DNA of 64,000 nucleotides from Sphingobium amiense (GCF_003967075.1 NZ_AP018664.1:1798001-1862000); one strand, 5' to 3'. Counted from the stretch's first letter, positions 32,630 to 40,548 are shown. Translations and numbers: made by a program. Notes: a model not told the origin generated them from the letters alone.

Positions 32630-33546
32630 GCGATCAACTCCTTGTAGGTGAGGCGCTGGCCGATGGCGGCAGCGAACAGCTTGTCGAGCCGGGCAAGCGT
32701 GTGGTTCTTCACGTCCCCGTCACCGAGCCGGAAAGCGAACTCGCCGACATAGCGATGCAGGTGCTTTGGCGATGCGTGGTGATAGACGCCGTGCAGCCCG
32801 CGCTTGAGCAGCGCGAACACGCTCTCGATGCCGTTCGTGGTGACGTTGCCCCGGACATACTCACCGAGGCCGTGATTGATCGTCTCGTGCCGGTAGAGCA
32901 ACCCGCCAACGCGGCTGTAGATACCGCTCTCGTCGGTGTGGATGGTCGAGCCGACCTGAACGTGCCGGTGAGCAAAGCCAACCGCGTTGCGCCCCGTGAC
33001 GCTGGCGCGAACCTCTGCCTTCACGCGTCCGCTCTCGCGTGCCCGACCAGCGATGACGGCAGTCTTACCGACGCCACCCCGGCCAAGGTTCAGCCGCTTG
33101 CTCTCGTGCTTCGCCGCTTCCTTGCCGCCGATATAGGCTTCGTCAATCTCAACGATCCCGGCCAGTTCGGTAGGGTCGTTCCCGCAGGCCTCGCGGAGCC
33201 GTTGGAGCATGAACCAGGCGGTCTTTTGCGTGACGCCGATCTGCGCGTGAAGCTGGACGCTGCTGATGCCCTTGCGGGCCGTGACGAGCAGATACATCGC
33301 GTAGAGCCACTTGTGCAGCGGCACTTTGGATCGCTCGAAAATGGTCCCGGTGCGAATGGTGAAATCGAGCAGACAAGTATTGCAGCGGTAGAAGCCGCCC
33401 TTGCGGGTGCCGATGCGATCGACCTCGCCACACGCCGGGCAGGTGGCCCCGTCAGGCCAGCGCTTCGCCTCGAAATAGGTGCGGGCGCTCTCCTGATCGG
33501 GGAACATCTGGAACAACTCGAATGTGCTGATGGTGGACTTGGACAT
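32626..33546 (-). CDS. IS1595-family transposase (ISXO2-like DDE domain)
   Basis: A 306-residue transposase. The N-terminal zinc ribbon has CPACGEVDRIGTRKGGFYRC followed by NTC, as in IS1595/ISXO2 proteins. The DDE-type core includes VEIDEAYIGGKE (first acid), STIHTDESGIYSRVG (second) and VTTNGIESVFALLKRGLHGVYHH, where the family has the Asn/Glu of its DDN-E-type site. It cuts and pastes the surrounding element. Length is normal and no break is seen. Confidence 0.92.
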   Translation of the reverse strand: MSKSTISTFELFQMFPDQESARTYFEAKRWPDGATCPACGEVDRIGTRKGGFYRCNTCLLDFTIRTGTIFERSKVPLHKWLYAMYLLVTARKGISSVQLHAQIGVTQKTAWFMLQRLREACGNDPTELAGIVEIDEAYIGGKEAAKHESKRLNLGRGGVGKTAVIAGRARESGRVKAEVRASVTGRNAVGFAHRHVQVGSTIHTDESGIYSRVGGLLYRHETINHGLGEYVRGNVTTNGIESVFALLKRGLHGVYHHASPKHLHRYVGEFAFRLGDGDVKNHTLARLDKLFAAAIGQRLTYKELIA

Positions 33547-33550
33547 GGAG

Positions 33551-33676
33551 TTAAATACCGCGTGCTTCGGCGATCAGTGCCCGTGCGTGATTACGATAGA
33601 GAAGAGCAAGATCAGCCGGCGCGTAACGGGCCATTTTTGCATGGAGGATGGCGTTCTTGATGAGGTCGTTCCGCAT
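33551..33676 (-). CDS. Small ORF of the IS, upstream of the transposase
   Basis: A 41-residue frame with a GGAG site, starting MRNDLIKNAILHAKMARYAP and ending ALIAEARGI, four bases before the transposase ATG. The position suggests a leader peptide or small regulator. Composition is mixed helical. No family recognised. Confidence 0.45.
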   Translation of the reverse strand: MRNDLIKNAILHAKMARYAPADLALLYRNHARALIAEARGI

Positions 33677-33764
33677 TTAAAATCTCCTTCCGATCAAAGG
33701 GCTTATCCCAATGACAAGAAGATAACTACCCGAGCGCGCTTCGGGAGTCAAGTATATAATTCCC

Positions 33765-33772
33765 AAATTTTT
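33765..33772. repeat. Target-site duplication of the IS, right copy
   Basis: AAATTTTT, identical to 32449-32456. Confidence 0.85.
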
Positions 33773-33889
33773 GAATCGGTAGACCTCGACATCATCAGTC
33801 AGCTTTCGATGATAGATGAAGTGCCAAGCCGCCTCCATGTGCAGCTTCGCGCGTTCTGGCTTGCTAGGATTCAATGTGATTTTCACGTC

Positions 33890-34459
33890 TCAGCCCTCCA
33901 GCCCGTGGGGGTTGTAGACCTCGCATCCTAGATGCTCGGCCAAAGCCTTGGCCCATCCCAGAGCATCGACAGCGACGTGACGTTTAAACTGATCAAGATC
34001 GTTCCCGGATAGCCCCCCTTCGTCTATGTCAAAGTCCCGAACATGCATCGCTAGCGGGTTCCGGATGTAGACGCCGATCGCGGTTGCCTCGGTAAGGGGG
34101 CAGGTGTCGAAGCCGTCCCCCTCATCTTTCACCGGCTGCACCTCAACCAGCATGGCCGACATCATGGGGAATGTCCGCTTCGTGGCCAGTTCTGCACCGC
34201 GGTCACTAAACGTCACGTTCGCCGATACCCATGCGGGCACGAACTCGAAATCAAAGGGATCGTCATAGCCGTTGGCGCTGGCTTCCTGCCAATCCCGATG
34301 GACCGGCTCTGCCCACCCGCAGACAGTGGCGCGAAGATCGGCGTAACCGCGATGCTCGAAGGCGGCTTTCACGTTCGGCTCGTCCTTGCGCTCAAGCACC
34401 TCTTCCCACAGGCAGGCCGCAGCCTCGGCCGCATCGAACAGACTCAGTTGCTCGAACAT
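33890..34459 (-). CDS. Hypothetical phage protein
   Basis: A 189-residue acidic protein starting MFEQLSLFDAAEAA. This opening contains QLSLFD, similar to the QxxLF clamp-binding peptide that binds the DNA polymerase beta sliding clamp, so an interaction with DnaN is possible. The body has DPFDFEFVPAWVSANVTFSDRG. No enzyme motif. First intact gene upstream of the IS insertion. Confidence 0.55.
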   Translation of the reverse strand: MFEQLSLFDAAEAAACLWEEVLERKDEPNVKAAFEHRGYADLRATVCGWAEPVHRDWQEASANGYDDPFDFEFVPAWVSANVTFSDRGAELATKRTFPMMSAMLVEVQPVKDEGDGFDTCPLTEATAIGVYIRNPLAMHVRDFDIDEGGLSGNDLDQFKRHVAVDALGWAKALAEHLGCEVYNPHGLEG

Positions 34460-34462
34460 GGG

Positions 34463-34861
34463 TCAAGCCTCCCTGTCGGCGATGACGGCAGGGCAAGGAT
34501 TGGCGCTGCAATCCGCCTCCGGTCGCCCGCAAGCGGTGCAGGTGAAATCCGGCAGGGGCGGCAAATCTGCGTCCTGCGCCTGATCCTCCCATTCGGCTTG
34601 TCCGCCATCGTCCAGATAGCCCCACAATTCCGGCTCCGGGAACGGTTGGCCCTGATACTTGGGCCGGAACGGAGCGCAAAGGCCCGCGAAGCCTTTGCCC
34701 TCGTGGGTAGCGTCGCCGTGGAGGCAATCGTAGTGCTGCGCGATGCTCGCGGCCATCTCGGTGCCAATTGCCTCGAGCATGACGCGGAACCGCTCCGCCC
34801 GGTCCGGCTGGCACAACTCAAGCGCGTCTATCATCTCATCTATGCGCATCTGCATGGACAT
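34463..34861 (-). CDS. Hypothetical protein with C-terminal Cys cluster
   Basis: Start chosen at ATG 34861 (MSMQMRIDEMIDALEL) because AAAGGA lies at the right distance; the frame stays open upstream without a site. The 132-residue protein has a helical N-terminus and a C-terminal CTACGRPEADCSANPC, a plausible single-zinc knuckle. The middle is Pro/Asp rich. It ends three bases before its downstream neighbour. Confidence 0.55.
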   Translation of the reverse strand: MSMQMRIDEMIDALELCQPDRAERFRVMLEAIGTEMAASIAQHYDCLHGDATHEGKGFAGLCAPFRPKYQGQPFPEPELWGYLDDGGQAEWEDQAQDADLPPLPDFTCTACGRPEADCSANPCPAVIADREA

Positions 34862-34993
34862 GGTCATTCCTTTCAAGTGGCCGATGCTGGCCAGGCCGGG
34901 GCATTGCGCCCCTCGAAGCGGCGATAGGGGGTAAGTGCCCCGGTGAGGGGCCGCCGCTTGGAGGGACGGCGCGCACGGGGCGCGCCGCACCGG

Positions 34994-35227
34994 TTACGCG
35001 AAGACTTTGGAGAGGGTGACGGCGAGGGCCAGCATAGCGGCAACCATGCCGCCTATGCGGAGGGTCAGGGTATTAGCCTGAGCGTCGAGCGCTTTCTGTA
35101 GCTCGTCCTTCGTCACAAGCTCCGTGGTAGCATGGTGCAGCTCGTCGGCCAATGCCTCCGCATGCTTGCGGTCCATGCCCACGGATTCCAACTTCTGCAG
35201 GGTGGCGATGGGATTGTATGCGGTCAT
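34994..35227 (-). CDS. Coiled-coil membrane protein, DUF1640-like
   Basis: A 77-residue protein with an N-terminal helix (ATLQKLESVGMDRKHAEALADEL), a TKDELQKALDAQ coiled coil and a C-terminal membrane helix (IGGMVAAMLALAVTLSKV). This is the small bacterial/phage version of the DUF1640 (CCDC90-like) family. Function unknown; possibly an oligomeric membrane-anchored protein. The 132-base gap upstream has no gene. Confidence 0.65.
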   Translation of the reverse strand: MTAYNPIATLQKLESVGMDRKHAEALADELHHATTELVTKDELQKALDAQANTLTLRIGGMVAAMLALAVTLSKVFA

Positions 35228-35230
35228 CGC

Positions 35231-35464
35231 TTAGGCCTCCCGGAAGTAGACGATGCCGATGGATTGGACGGGGATGAGCGCGAGGCCGAACTTTGCGGTA
35301 GCGACTGCAATCACGTCATCGGAATCGTCGGCCCACCACCACGCGCCATCAATAACCCCACCGGAGATAAGGCCCACGGAGATGTGAGACGGGCACTCAT
35401 CCCGGTTGTTCTTATGATGGCTATTCCATCCGTTCAAAGCTGTAGAGAACTGTTCGGGCGACAT
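35231..35464 (-). CDS. Small hypothetical phage protein
   Basis: A 77-residue protein beginning MSPEQFSTALNGWNSHHKNN with a beta-rich end (DGAWWWADDSDDVIAVATA). Three bases from each neighbour, so clearly part of the leftward array. No family recognised. Confidence 0.5.
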   Translation of the reverse strand: MSPEQFSTALNGWNSHHKNNRDECPSHISVGLISGGVIDGAWWWADDSDDVIAVATAKFGLALIPVQSIGIVYFREA

Positions 35465-35467
35465 GGG

Positions 35468-35752
35468 TCAGGCCTCCATACGTTGAGCCAGAGCGCGAAG
35501 CTCTCGCGCCGCGCCATCGTTTCCGAGACGCGATAGGCGCTCGTCTGCGGTTTCGTTGATGCGGGCACCGTCATTTCGGTATTCGCCGGGACAAAGTGCC
35601 TCGCGGATAAATGCACGGATTGCATAATCCATCCCGAAAGGCGCGCGATGGGCACCGGAGGCGCGATAGGTCGCGTCGGTTAGGCTGAACGCCCCGCCCT
35701 CATAGGTAGAGGCCACGCGCTCGATGTGCTGGGCGGTGATGATGTGAGCCAT
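35468..35752 (-). CDS. Small hypothetical phage protein
   Basis: A 94-residue protein, N-terminus MAHIITAQHIERVASTYEGG, with SGAHRAPFGMDYAIRAFIRE in the middle and a helical Arg-rich end. No motif beyond an overall helical pattern. Tight spacing to its neighbours marks it as translated. Confidence 0.5.
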   Translation of the reverse strand: MAHIITAQHIERVASTYEGGAFSLTDATYRASGAHRAPFGMDYAIRAFIREALCPGEYRNDGARINETADERLSRLGNDGAARELRALAQRMEA

Positions 35753-35761
35753 ATAATCCCC

Positions 35762-36124
35762 TCACCCGAACACATGCTGAACAGTGTAGCCGGCATCCTC
35801 GATACACAGCGCCCAGCGCTTGCCATCCGAACCGGCCAATGCTGACTGTAGGGCGATGATATGGTTGGCAGCATCGTCACGGGTCGCGCTATCTTCGCTC
35901 ATCCGCGAGAACGCCTGCTCGGCCGCAGCCGTGGCGCGGTCATAGCCGCCACCACCCGCCGTGCCGCGCTGCATGTCGCCACCCCATATCTGCGCATAGC
36001 ACTGCACAGATGCGCCGTGCTTAAAGGCGACGCGGCCGATTGCGGCGCCACTGTGGAGGATGACATAGGCGCTGACGTTGGCGAAAGCGCGGTCAAAGGC
36101 GGCGTAGGTTGCTTCGCGGGTCAT
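35762..36124 (-). CDS. Hypothetical phage protein
   Basis: A 120-residue protein beginning MTREATYAAFDRAFANVSAY, with a Gly-rich turn (GTAGGGGYDRATAAAEQAF) and CIEDAGYTVQHVFG at the end. The pattern helix-strand-helix suggests a small alpha/beta fold, and relatives occur in phage accessory regions, but no function is known to me. Confidence 0.5.
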   Translation of the reverse strand: MTREATYAAFDRAFANVSAYVILHSGAAIGRVAFKHGASVQCYAQIWGGDMQRGTAGGGGYDRATAAAEQAFSRMSEDSATRDDAANHIIALQSALAGSDGKRWALCIEDAGYTVQHVFG

Positions 36125-36128
36125 GGCC

Positions 36129-36389
36129 TTAGCCCTCCGCTTCGCAGCCAGTGAAGCGCATGCCGTGCATAGCGGCGGTGCAGTCCTCCAGCGTCATGCC
36201 ATAGTCGCGGACGTAGGCATGCCAGCCGTCGCCTTCCTTCACGTTCTGCACGAGGGAATAAGTGGTTTCGGTGGCGGGCTTGGCCGCAATGGCGTGGCCG
36301 ACGATGCCGTCCTGATAGGAGGCTTCAAGCGTGCCGCCCGCTATGATTGCGAGCGATACAGTGGAGATGAAGAGCATAGCGTTGCGCAT
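36129..36389 (-). CDS. Small exported hypothetical protein
   Basis: Start chosen at ATG 36389 (MRNAMLFISTVSLAIIAGGT), which gives a standard signal peptide; upstream codons in the frame have no ribosome site. The 86-residue precursor has two Cys near the C-terminus (LEDCTAAMHGMRFTGCEAEG) that could bridge in the periplasm. An exported protein in a prophage accessory array may act in superinfection exclusion, but that is speculation. Confidence 0.55.
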   Translation of the reverse strand: MRNAMLFISTVSLAIIAGGTLEASYQDGIVGHAIAAKPATETTYSLVQNVKEGDGWHAYVRDYGMTLEDCTAAMHGMRFTGCEAEG

Positions 36390-36625
36390 GTCGTTTGTTC
36401 CGTTCTGTTCAAGTGCCCTTGCCGGGCCAGCGCTCCGCATCGCTGCGTTGCACATTTAGAAAGACAGAACAGAGGACGGCCTGCAACAGTAAAAACGCGG
36501 GTCCTACCCAGAACGGGCTGGACGGTTAAGCGGTGGAAAACCCCATTTTTAACTCGTCACCGGCACTTCAACATGTCCGATTGTTAGAACTTCGACTTCT
36601 TGATCATTTCTTGATCTTCGGACAT
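36390..36625. promoter_or_regulatory. Intergenic region before the small-gene array
   Basis: No gene is supported here. The stretch is AT-richer than its surroundings and lies between a terminator and the first gene of the leftward array (36389). It contains a close repeat CTTGATCATTT / CTTGATCTTCG (36600-36620). A leftward promoter is expected but boxes could not be assigned. Confidence 0.35.
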
Positions 36626-36660
36626 GAAAAAAAGCGCCCCGGATATGCACCGGAGCGCTT
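36626..36660 (-). terminator. Intrinsic terminator on the - strand
   Basis: On the - strand an 11-bp stem (36660-36650 with 36642-36632, one T-G wobble, loop of seven) is followed by a run of T residues to 36626. It lies 30 bases after the stop of the gene at 36690 and so separates it from the downstream array, which must have its own promoter in 36390-36625. Confidence 0.8.
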
Positions 36661-36689
36661 CGATTGTGCGCGATGGTGTGGATATGGTC

Positions 36690-37154
36690 TTAAGGCAGCT
36701 TGGTGAAAATGTGCTGCCCTTCGACGACGACGTCCCAGCCCTTGTAGGCGACCATCGGATCTGTCGACTTACCCGCCCGGAGGAGGAAGCTCTTCAACTC
36801 CTGTTCCGCCGTCCAGGCCGAAATCATGACGGTGTCTCCGTTGGTGACAATGTCGCCGACATCCCGCGCTCCCTTGTCTCTCGGATCGAAGGCTGTCGCA
36901 GGATCGAGCCGGATCTCTGGTTCCTCAAAAACCAGACAGGGTTCGTCCGCGACATTTCCTTCAAGCGGGTGCGCCGAATATGTCGTCCACTCCACAACCA
37001 TTATTGGCGGCGCCTTTCCAGCCTCAACCGGGCGCCAACAGACGAACCCGCTTGCCCCCAGGACAGGAAGGATCAGGCTGCCCTTGGGTGCCGCTGATGC
37101 TGGACGATGGATCGCGCGGTGCACCGGCAAACGGAAGTCAACATTGTACGGCAT
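36690..37154 (-). CDS. Hypothetical protein, monocistronic
   Basis: Start set at ATG 37154 (MPYNVDFRLPVHRAIHRPAS). The 154-residue product is beta-rich with GSLILPVLGASGFVCWRPVE, a FEEPEIRLDPATAFDPRD stretch and a C-terminal half (ISAWTAEQELKSFLLRAGK). Upstream is a long gene-poor gap and downstream its own terminator, so it is a stand-alone transcript and a good candidate for a lysogen-expressed moron. No family recognised. Confidence 0.55.
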   Translation of the reverse strand: MPYNVDFRLPVHRAIHRPASAAPKGSLILPVLGASGFVCWRPVEAGKAPPIMVVEWTTYSAHPLEGNVADEPCLVFEEPEIRLDPATAFDPRDKGARDVGDIVTNGDTVMISAWTAEQELKSFLLRAGKSTDPMVAYKGWDVVVEGQHIFTKLP

Positions 37155-37764
37155 CGCAACTCCTCGACTGTCGACGTGATCGTAGCCCGACCGAAGCATC
37201 GACGTCGACTTAGAATGATGCACGAAGATCATCGCAGCGATCGTCGAAGCGACCATCGCACGAATTTACGAGGGTCTGCTGGGTTAATGCGGCGAGACGA
37301 TCACCGAAGCCGGTCTAGACCGAAAAATCGCATTGCAAGAGCATATGCTCTTCGTCAATATGATGAGCAGCGAAGAGATCGATGATGTCGACGAACCTTA
37401 TGGAAGGGTACGACGTGCCAGCCAGGCATCGACCTCTTCGCTGCCTCCCAGAACAGTGGAAAGTCCTTGGGGATCTGATCTGTAGGGTAACCCCTGCTGA
37501 CCCGATACCACAGATAGTGCCATAGCCCAGCCAACGCGCAAGAGGGTAAATGAAGCTTCAGGGACTCGGTTCGTCGATGGAGTGACTCAGCTTGTCGCCG
37601 AATTTCAAGCAACGCACGGACTTTCCTGCACCTTGAAAAAGGCAAGAGGGTTTGACCAAATAAAAAATAAATTGGGCCTTGCCACGCAAAACGAACGCTA
37701 AGGTCTCATCCGCTGACAACTTGGGATAATGCAACGAATCGGGCACTGACCTTCTCCACCATCT
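37155..37764. other. Gene-poor interval of 610 bases
   Basis: Base composition is more AT-rich than elsewhere and no frame is convincing. Two - strand candidates exist: 37558-37746 (62 codons, MPDSLHYPKLSADETLAFVL) and 37355-37645 (96 codons, with a Trp-rich LAGLWHYLWYRVSRG segment). They overlap in different frames and lack good ribosome sites; one could be the remains of a decayed gene. The promoter of the gene at 37154 should lie here. Confidence 0.4.
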
Positions 37765-38145
37765 TCATCGCGCGGGTTCCTTGTTGAGGAGGGTTCGGGT
37801 AACGCTATCCAGCCAAGCGTCTTCTTCGACATCCTCGGTCAGTTCGAAGGCGTTATCATCTGCAAGACAGTTGCGAGCGTTCTGAAAGCCGTCGCGCCAT
37901 GCCTGCTCCAGCATCGCCCGAAAAGCCTCCACCTCAGCAGAGAGTGCGATATTCTCAGCCGTGAGGATTTCGTTGGCCTGCCGCTCGCTATCAAGCGTCG
38001 TGATCGCCTCCTGATACTGACGGCCTTTCTCTGTCAGGCCAGCCATGATCTCTTCTTGCGTCGCGAGGAGAGATCGCATTGCGGAGTTTTGCCGCCGCAG
38101 GCCTTCGAAGGTTTCCGGCACCGGTGCCTTGGATGCCTCGCTCAT
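37765..38145 (-). CDS. Coiled-coil hypothetical phage protein
   Basis: A 126-residue, largely helical protein with heptad-like spacing from residue 15 to 95 (LRRQNSAMRSLLATQEEIM, QEAITTLDSERQANEILTAE). The C-terminal part is acidic (FELTEDVEEDAWLDSVTRTL). It overlaps the upstream gene by four bases. Similar coiled-coil proteins occur in phage ea-type accessory arrays. Function unknown. Confidence 0.55.
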   Translation of the reverse strand: MSEASKAPVPETFEGLRRQNSAMRSLLATQEEIMAGLTEKGRQYQEAITTLDSERQANEILTAENIALSAEVEAFRAMLEQAWRDGFQNARNCLADDNAFELTEDVEEDAWLDSVTRTLLNKEPAR

Positions 38146-38375
38146 TCTTCCCGTCCTATCTCAGGGTTGGTGCGGATTGCTTGGGCGATGGTTCTTGACC
38201 AACTCGGAGCCGCGATATGGTGACGCTCCGCCACCTTCGCGCACCGCTCCCGTTCGTCGGCGCGGATTGCGGCTTCCTTGACGCACCAGCAGTCCGCTTC
38301 CGCATGATCGGACACGGGCGACACGATGCGGATACGCTTGGCACCGCCGCAGTATCTGCAAGTCTCACTCCCCAT
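38142..38375 (-). CDS. Small zinc-ribbon-like protein
   Basis: Start set at ATG 38375 (MGSETCRYCGGAKRIRIV), supported by GGGAGG upstream. The 77-residue protein has CRYC then CWC, possible zinc ligands, followed by a helix EAAIRADERERCAKVAERHH that is very common in phage accessory proteins (R-x-x-E-R-x-R-C-A-x-x-A). The start lies inside the end of the gene upstream. Confidence 0.6.
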   Translation of the reverse strand: MGSETCRYCGGAKRIRIVSPVSDHAEADCWCVKEAAIRADERERCAKVAERHHIAAPSWSRTIAQAIRTNPEIGREE

Positions 38376-39414
38376 CGTCACCCTCCCCGCCCGGCTTCGA
38401 CGCGAGGGCGGTGGTCATGCGCTGCAATTCGCCGTTCACCGCCTCAAAGGCGCACAGCAGGCCCCGGTCAAAATCCTCGCCACGTTGGCCGGAAAACTCG
38501 GGTGAGAAATTGCCAGCGGCACGGGCGCGCTTTTCGATGATCGGCGCAAGCAATGGGTGATCTTCCGCGTAGATCGGATTGAGAACCGGAACTGTGAGTG
38601 ACCGCCCCTCCCCTCCGTTGCCGGTTGCGAACGACGCCTCAATCTGGCGATACATGTCGCTGCCATGCTCATGGCGCTCGAGGCAGTCGATGCACTGGTA
38701 ATATCCGACCGTAGGAGCGTGTGCCCAGCGATGCTGGCATGGTCCATGACTGACAGTTACGTTAGCAAAAGTGGCAGGCGCAGGCTCGGCAGCGGGCGCG
38801 GGATAGCCCCCATCTTCCGCGTCCAGCTTGCGGCCTAGCGCGATTGCCTTGACAGGCTCGGCAGCGGGCGGTTGTGCGAGGGCGGCAATAACGTTGTTCG
38901 CTACCGAGCAATCCTCTTCGCGCAGGCGTGCGGCCGTTTGGTCCGCACCGTCATCAAATACGTCCTTCCACCACCATGGATGACCATGATAACCTTCTGC
39001 GATAATCCGCGCGATCTCATCCGTCTGCTCTTGCGAATACCATGAGTTTGCATCTGCAAGCAGGGCTGCATCCTCCCCAGCAGCATCGGGAACAGGCGGG
39101 TGTGCGTCATGTTCGTTGATCGCGGCGACGTATGGCGCAGTCCACTCGCTCACCTTGTTTTGCTGCCCCGCCATAATCAGGGCGGCGGTAATGTCGCCAA
39201 CCGCCTTCGTCAGCAGATCGGCCGACACTCCAGCAACAGGGGCAGCATCGGTTGATGCGCCGGTCATCGCCGCTTTCTCGCGCTCAAAATAAGCGGCCAG
39301 CGCTTCAACCTCGACCTGGTCAAGTGTCATGCCATGGCTCTGGCCGCCCTTAGCAGCGCATATGGCGACGGCGCGTTTCATCTCCTCTAGCGCCGCTTCC
39401 AAGCTATCCGTCAT
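38365..39414 (-). CDS. Multi-segment hypothetical phage protein
   Basis: A 349-residue protein built from short segments joined by Pro/Ala linkers, typical of phage accessory proteins. The N-terminus (EAALEEMKRAVAICAAKG) is helical. A central Cys/His part has GPCQHRWAHAPTVGYYQCIDCLER, probably a zinc-binding knuckle. Repeated AEPVKAIAL/AAEPAPATF linkers suggest mosaic assembly by recombination. The C-terminus is helical. No enzymatic domain is recognised. Confidence 0.55.
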   Translation of the reverse strand: MTDSLEAALEEMKRAVAICAAKGGQSHGMTLDQVEVEALAAYFEREKAAMTGASTDAAPVAGVSADLLTKAVGDITAALIMAGQQNKVSEWTAPYVAAINEHDAHPPVPDAAGEDAALLADANSWYSQEQTDEIARIIAEGYHGHPWWWKDVFDDGADQTAARLREEDCSVANNVIAALAQPPAAEPVKAIALGRKLDAEDGGYPAPAAEPAPATFANVTVSHGPCQHRWAHAPTVGYYQCIDCLERHEHGSDMYRQIEASFATGNGGEGRSLTVPVLNPIYAEDHPLLAPIIEKRARAAGNFSPEFSGQRGEDFDRGLLCAFEAVNGELQRMTTALASKPGGEGDDGE

Positions 39415-39562
39415 CTTTCCGTCCTTTCGTCTTTCTCGGGAGGAACAGGCTCAACTGGTAGGCGCCGGGCCATCCTTGATACTGAGGGGGTAGATTGTCG
39501 CCGGCGATGCACTCGGGGCATGAACAGCGCTGTTGATCGCCGGGTGGCGGGCTGGGCTTCAT
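39404..39562 (-). CDS. Very small Cys-containing phage protein
   Basis: A 52-residue product from ATG 39562, which overlaps the stop of the upstream gene (ATGA) and so is favoured over longer readings. It contains CSCPEC and ends in a basic RKTKGRKDDG tail. Its stop overlaps the next gene by eleven bases. Possibly a metal-binding peptide. Confidence 0.5.
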   Translation of the reverse strand: MKPSPPPGDQQRCSCPECIAGDNLPPQYQGWPGAYQLSLFLPRKTKGRKDDG

Positions 39563-40143
39563 GCTGGCCGCCAGAGGATCGGCTTCTGGTCGCGCGGAAT
39601 ACGATACCTGCCCCGCGCCATCGGGTGCGTCGGTGCACCGCTTTTCGTCGTGCCCCAGCACCAAAGATCCGGCCACGGCTCCTCGCCGCCTTGCACCTCT
39701 TCAATGACATGCTCGATCCACGTCTCGTCCCATGCGATGTTGCCCCAGCATACGAACACCTGAGCGCACTCCTTCGCGACCTTCGCGACGTGCGGGAGGT
39801 TCGTCATGATCAGCTGGTCCCGCGCATACCAGTCGTCGGTCAGATGCCAGTCGGCACGCTTCCGGCACTCAGCCGGGCTCGAGGTGCAGAAGGGGTAGAG
39901 GTTGACCGCACGATAGCCGCCGAAGCCGAACAGCTGGAACCACGCGTTCCACCATAGGGAGGTGGGATCATCCTTCTGGCCGTCGGCCATCGACGGGTTG
40001 CAGCCGATTACACACGCTATCGGCCCCGGTCCCCACCGGCGGCCGAGCTCGATGCGCTCCTCGCCAACGAAAATTGCAGTCCGCTGCATCGTGTCATTGC
40101 CGAACAGGTCGGTGCCGAATGGCTTGTTCACGCCGCCATCCAC
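39559..40143 (-). CDS. DUF1643-family protein
   Basis: A 194-residue protein from GTG 40143 (an alternative ATG lies at 40089, MQRTAIFVGEERIELGRRW). It has the DUF1643 landmarks: CVIGCNPSMADGQKDDPTS near residue 45, then RAVNLYPFCTSSPAE and VFVCWGNIAWDETW. The family is widespread in phages and mobile elements; the fold resembles uracil-DNA glycosylases or nucleotide-binding proteins, but its function is unsettled. It is the outermost phage gene, so the prophage right end should lie just beyond. Confidence 0.75.
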   Translation of the reverse strand: MDGGVNKPFGTDLFGNDTMQRTAIFVGEERIELGRRWGPGPIACVIGCNPSMADGQKDDPTSLWWNAWFQLFGFGGYRAVNLYPFCTSSPAECRKRADWHLTDDWYARDQLIMTNLPHVAKVAKECAQVFVCWGNIAWDETWIEHVIEEVQGGEEPWPDLWCWGTTKSGAPTHPMARGRYRIPRDQKPILWRPA

Positions 40144-40548
40144 GTCTCAGGCGACCTCAATTCTGGGTGCGGCATTGGCCGCGGGACTCGGCAGGAATAC
40201 GTGGGCCGATTTCAAGGGTGCGGCATTCGGAAAACCGCAGAAAACCTCAATTTCTCTTCCCCTACTCGGGGAGCCACTTTCCGCAGCGCTGTCGTTTGAT
40301 CATTCGCGCAACCGTCATCCGATGGCGCCTCACGACGACCCGATGAGTCACCCTCCCTTACTTGATGCTCGGCGCCACGGCGGACATCGCGTGTCTTGCC
40401 CTCCGGCGCGCCGGCATAACGCTGCGGAACGCTGCGTTTCGGCATTCCCGAGTGCGAGAAATTAACACCCCCACTTTGCAACGAAGCATCATTCCAAGGA
40501 GCCGGGGAGAGCCACTAAAAGGTCGCGGCAACAATAAAGGAGGGGACA
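40144..40548. other. Probable prophage right junction and host intergenic region
   Basis: No complete gene is supported in these 405 bases. Phage character ends with the DUF1643 gene. A short + strand frame at about 40155-40240 reads TSILGAALAAGLGRNTWADF, weakly like the C-terminal end of FGGY sugar kinases, possibly a truncated host gene at the attachment site; I regard this as uncertain. The 3' part holds the leader and ribosome site (AAAGGAGG, 40536-40543) of the TonB receptor. The att core cannot be found because the other prophage end is outside. Confidence 0.35.

Larger units (their letters stand above)
32457..33764 (-). mobile_element. IS1595-family insertion sequence, complete, 1308 bp
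   Basis: Both ends are visible: a 25-base terminal inverted repeat (32457-32481 and 33740-33764, GGGAATTATATA then two mismatches then TGACTCCCGAA) flanked by an 8-bp direct duplication AAATTTTT. It encodes an ISXO2-like transposase and two small flanking ORFs on the same strand. All parts look intact, and the identical duplications point to recent insertion. It is AT-richer at its ends than the surrounding phage DNA. Confidence 0.92.
32397..33886 (-). pseudogene. Small phage gene split by the IS1595-family element
   Basis: From GTG 33886 (ribosome site GGAGGG) the frame reads MKITLNPSKPERAKLHMEAA and on to DDVEVYRFKN, then enters the IS. Removing 32457-33764 and one copy of the 8-bp duplication restores one continuous frame, which continues FGVGVYRNGSDIETRES and stops at TGA 32399-32397, one base before the next ATG. 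The ancestral product was therefore about 57 residues. As it stands the frame ends inside the IS after 69 residues. Function unknown. Confidence 0.75.

Noticed and set aside
32470..33660. A 396-codon + strand frame over the IS
   Set aside because: Antisense to the intact transposase with its zinc ribbon and DDE motifs.
40144..40480. A clear phage attachment core sequence
   Set aside because: The core can be defined only by comparison with the left prophage end, which is not in the window; no tRNA 3' end is visible here.
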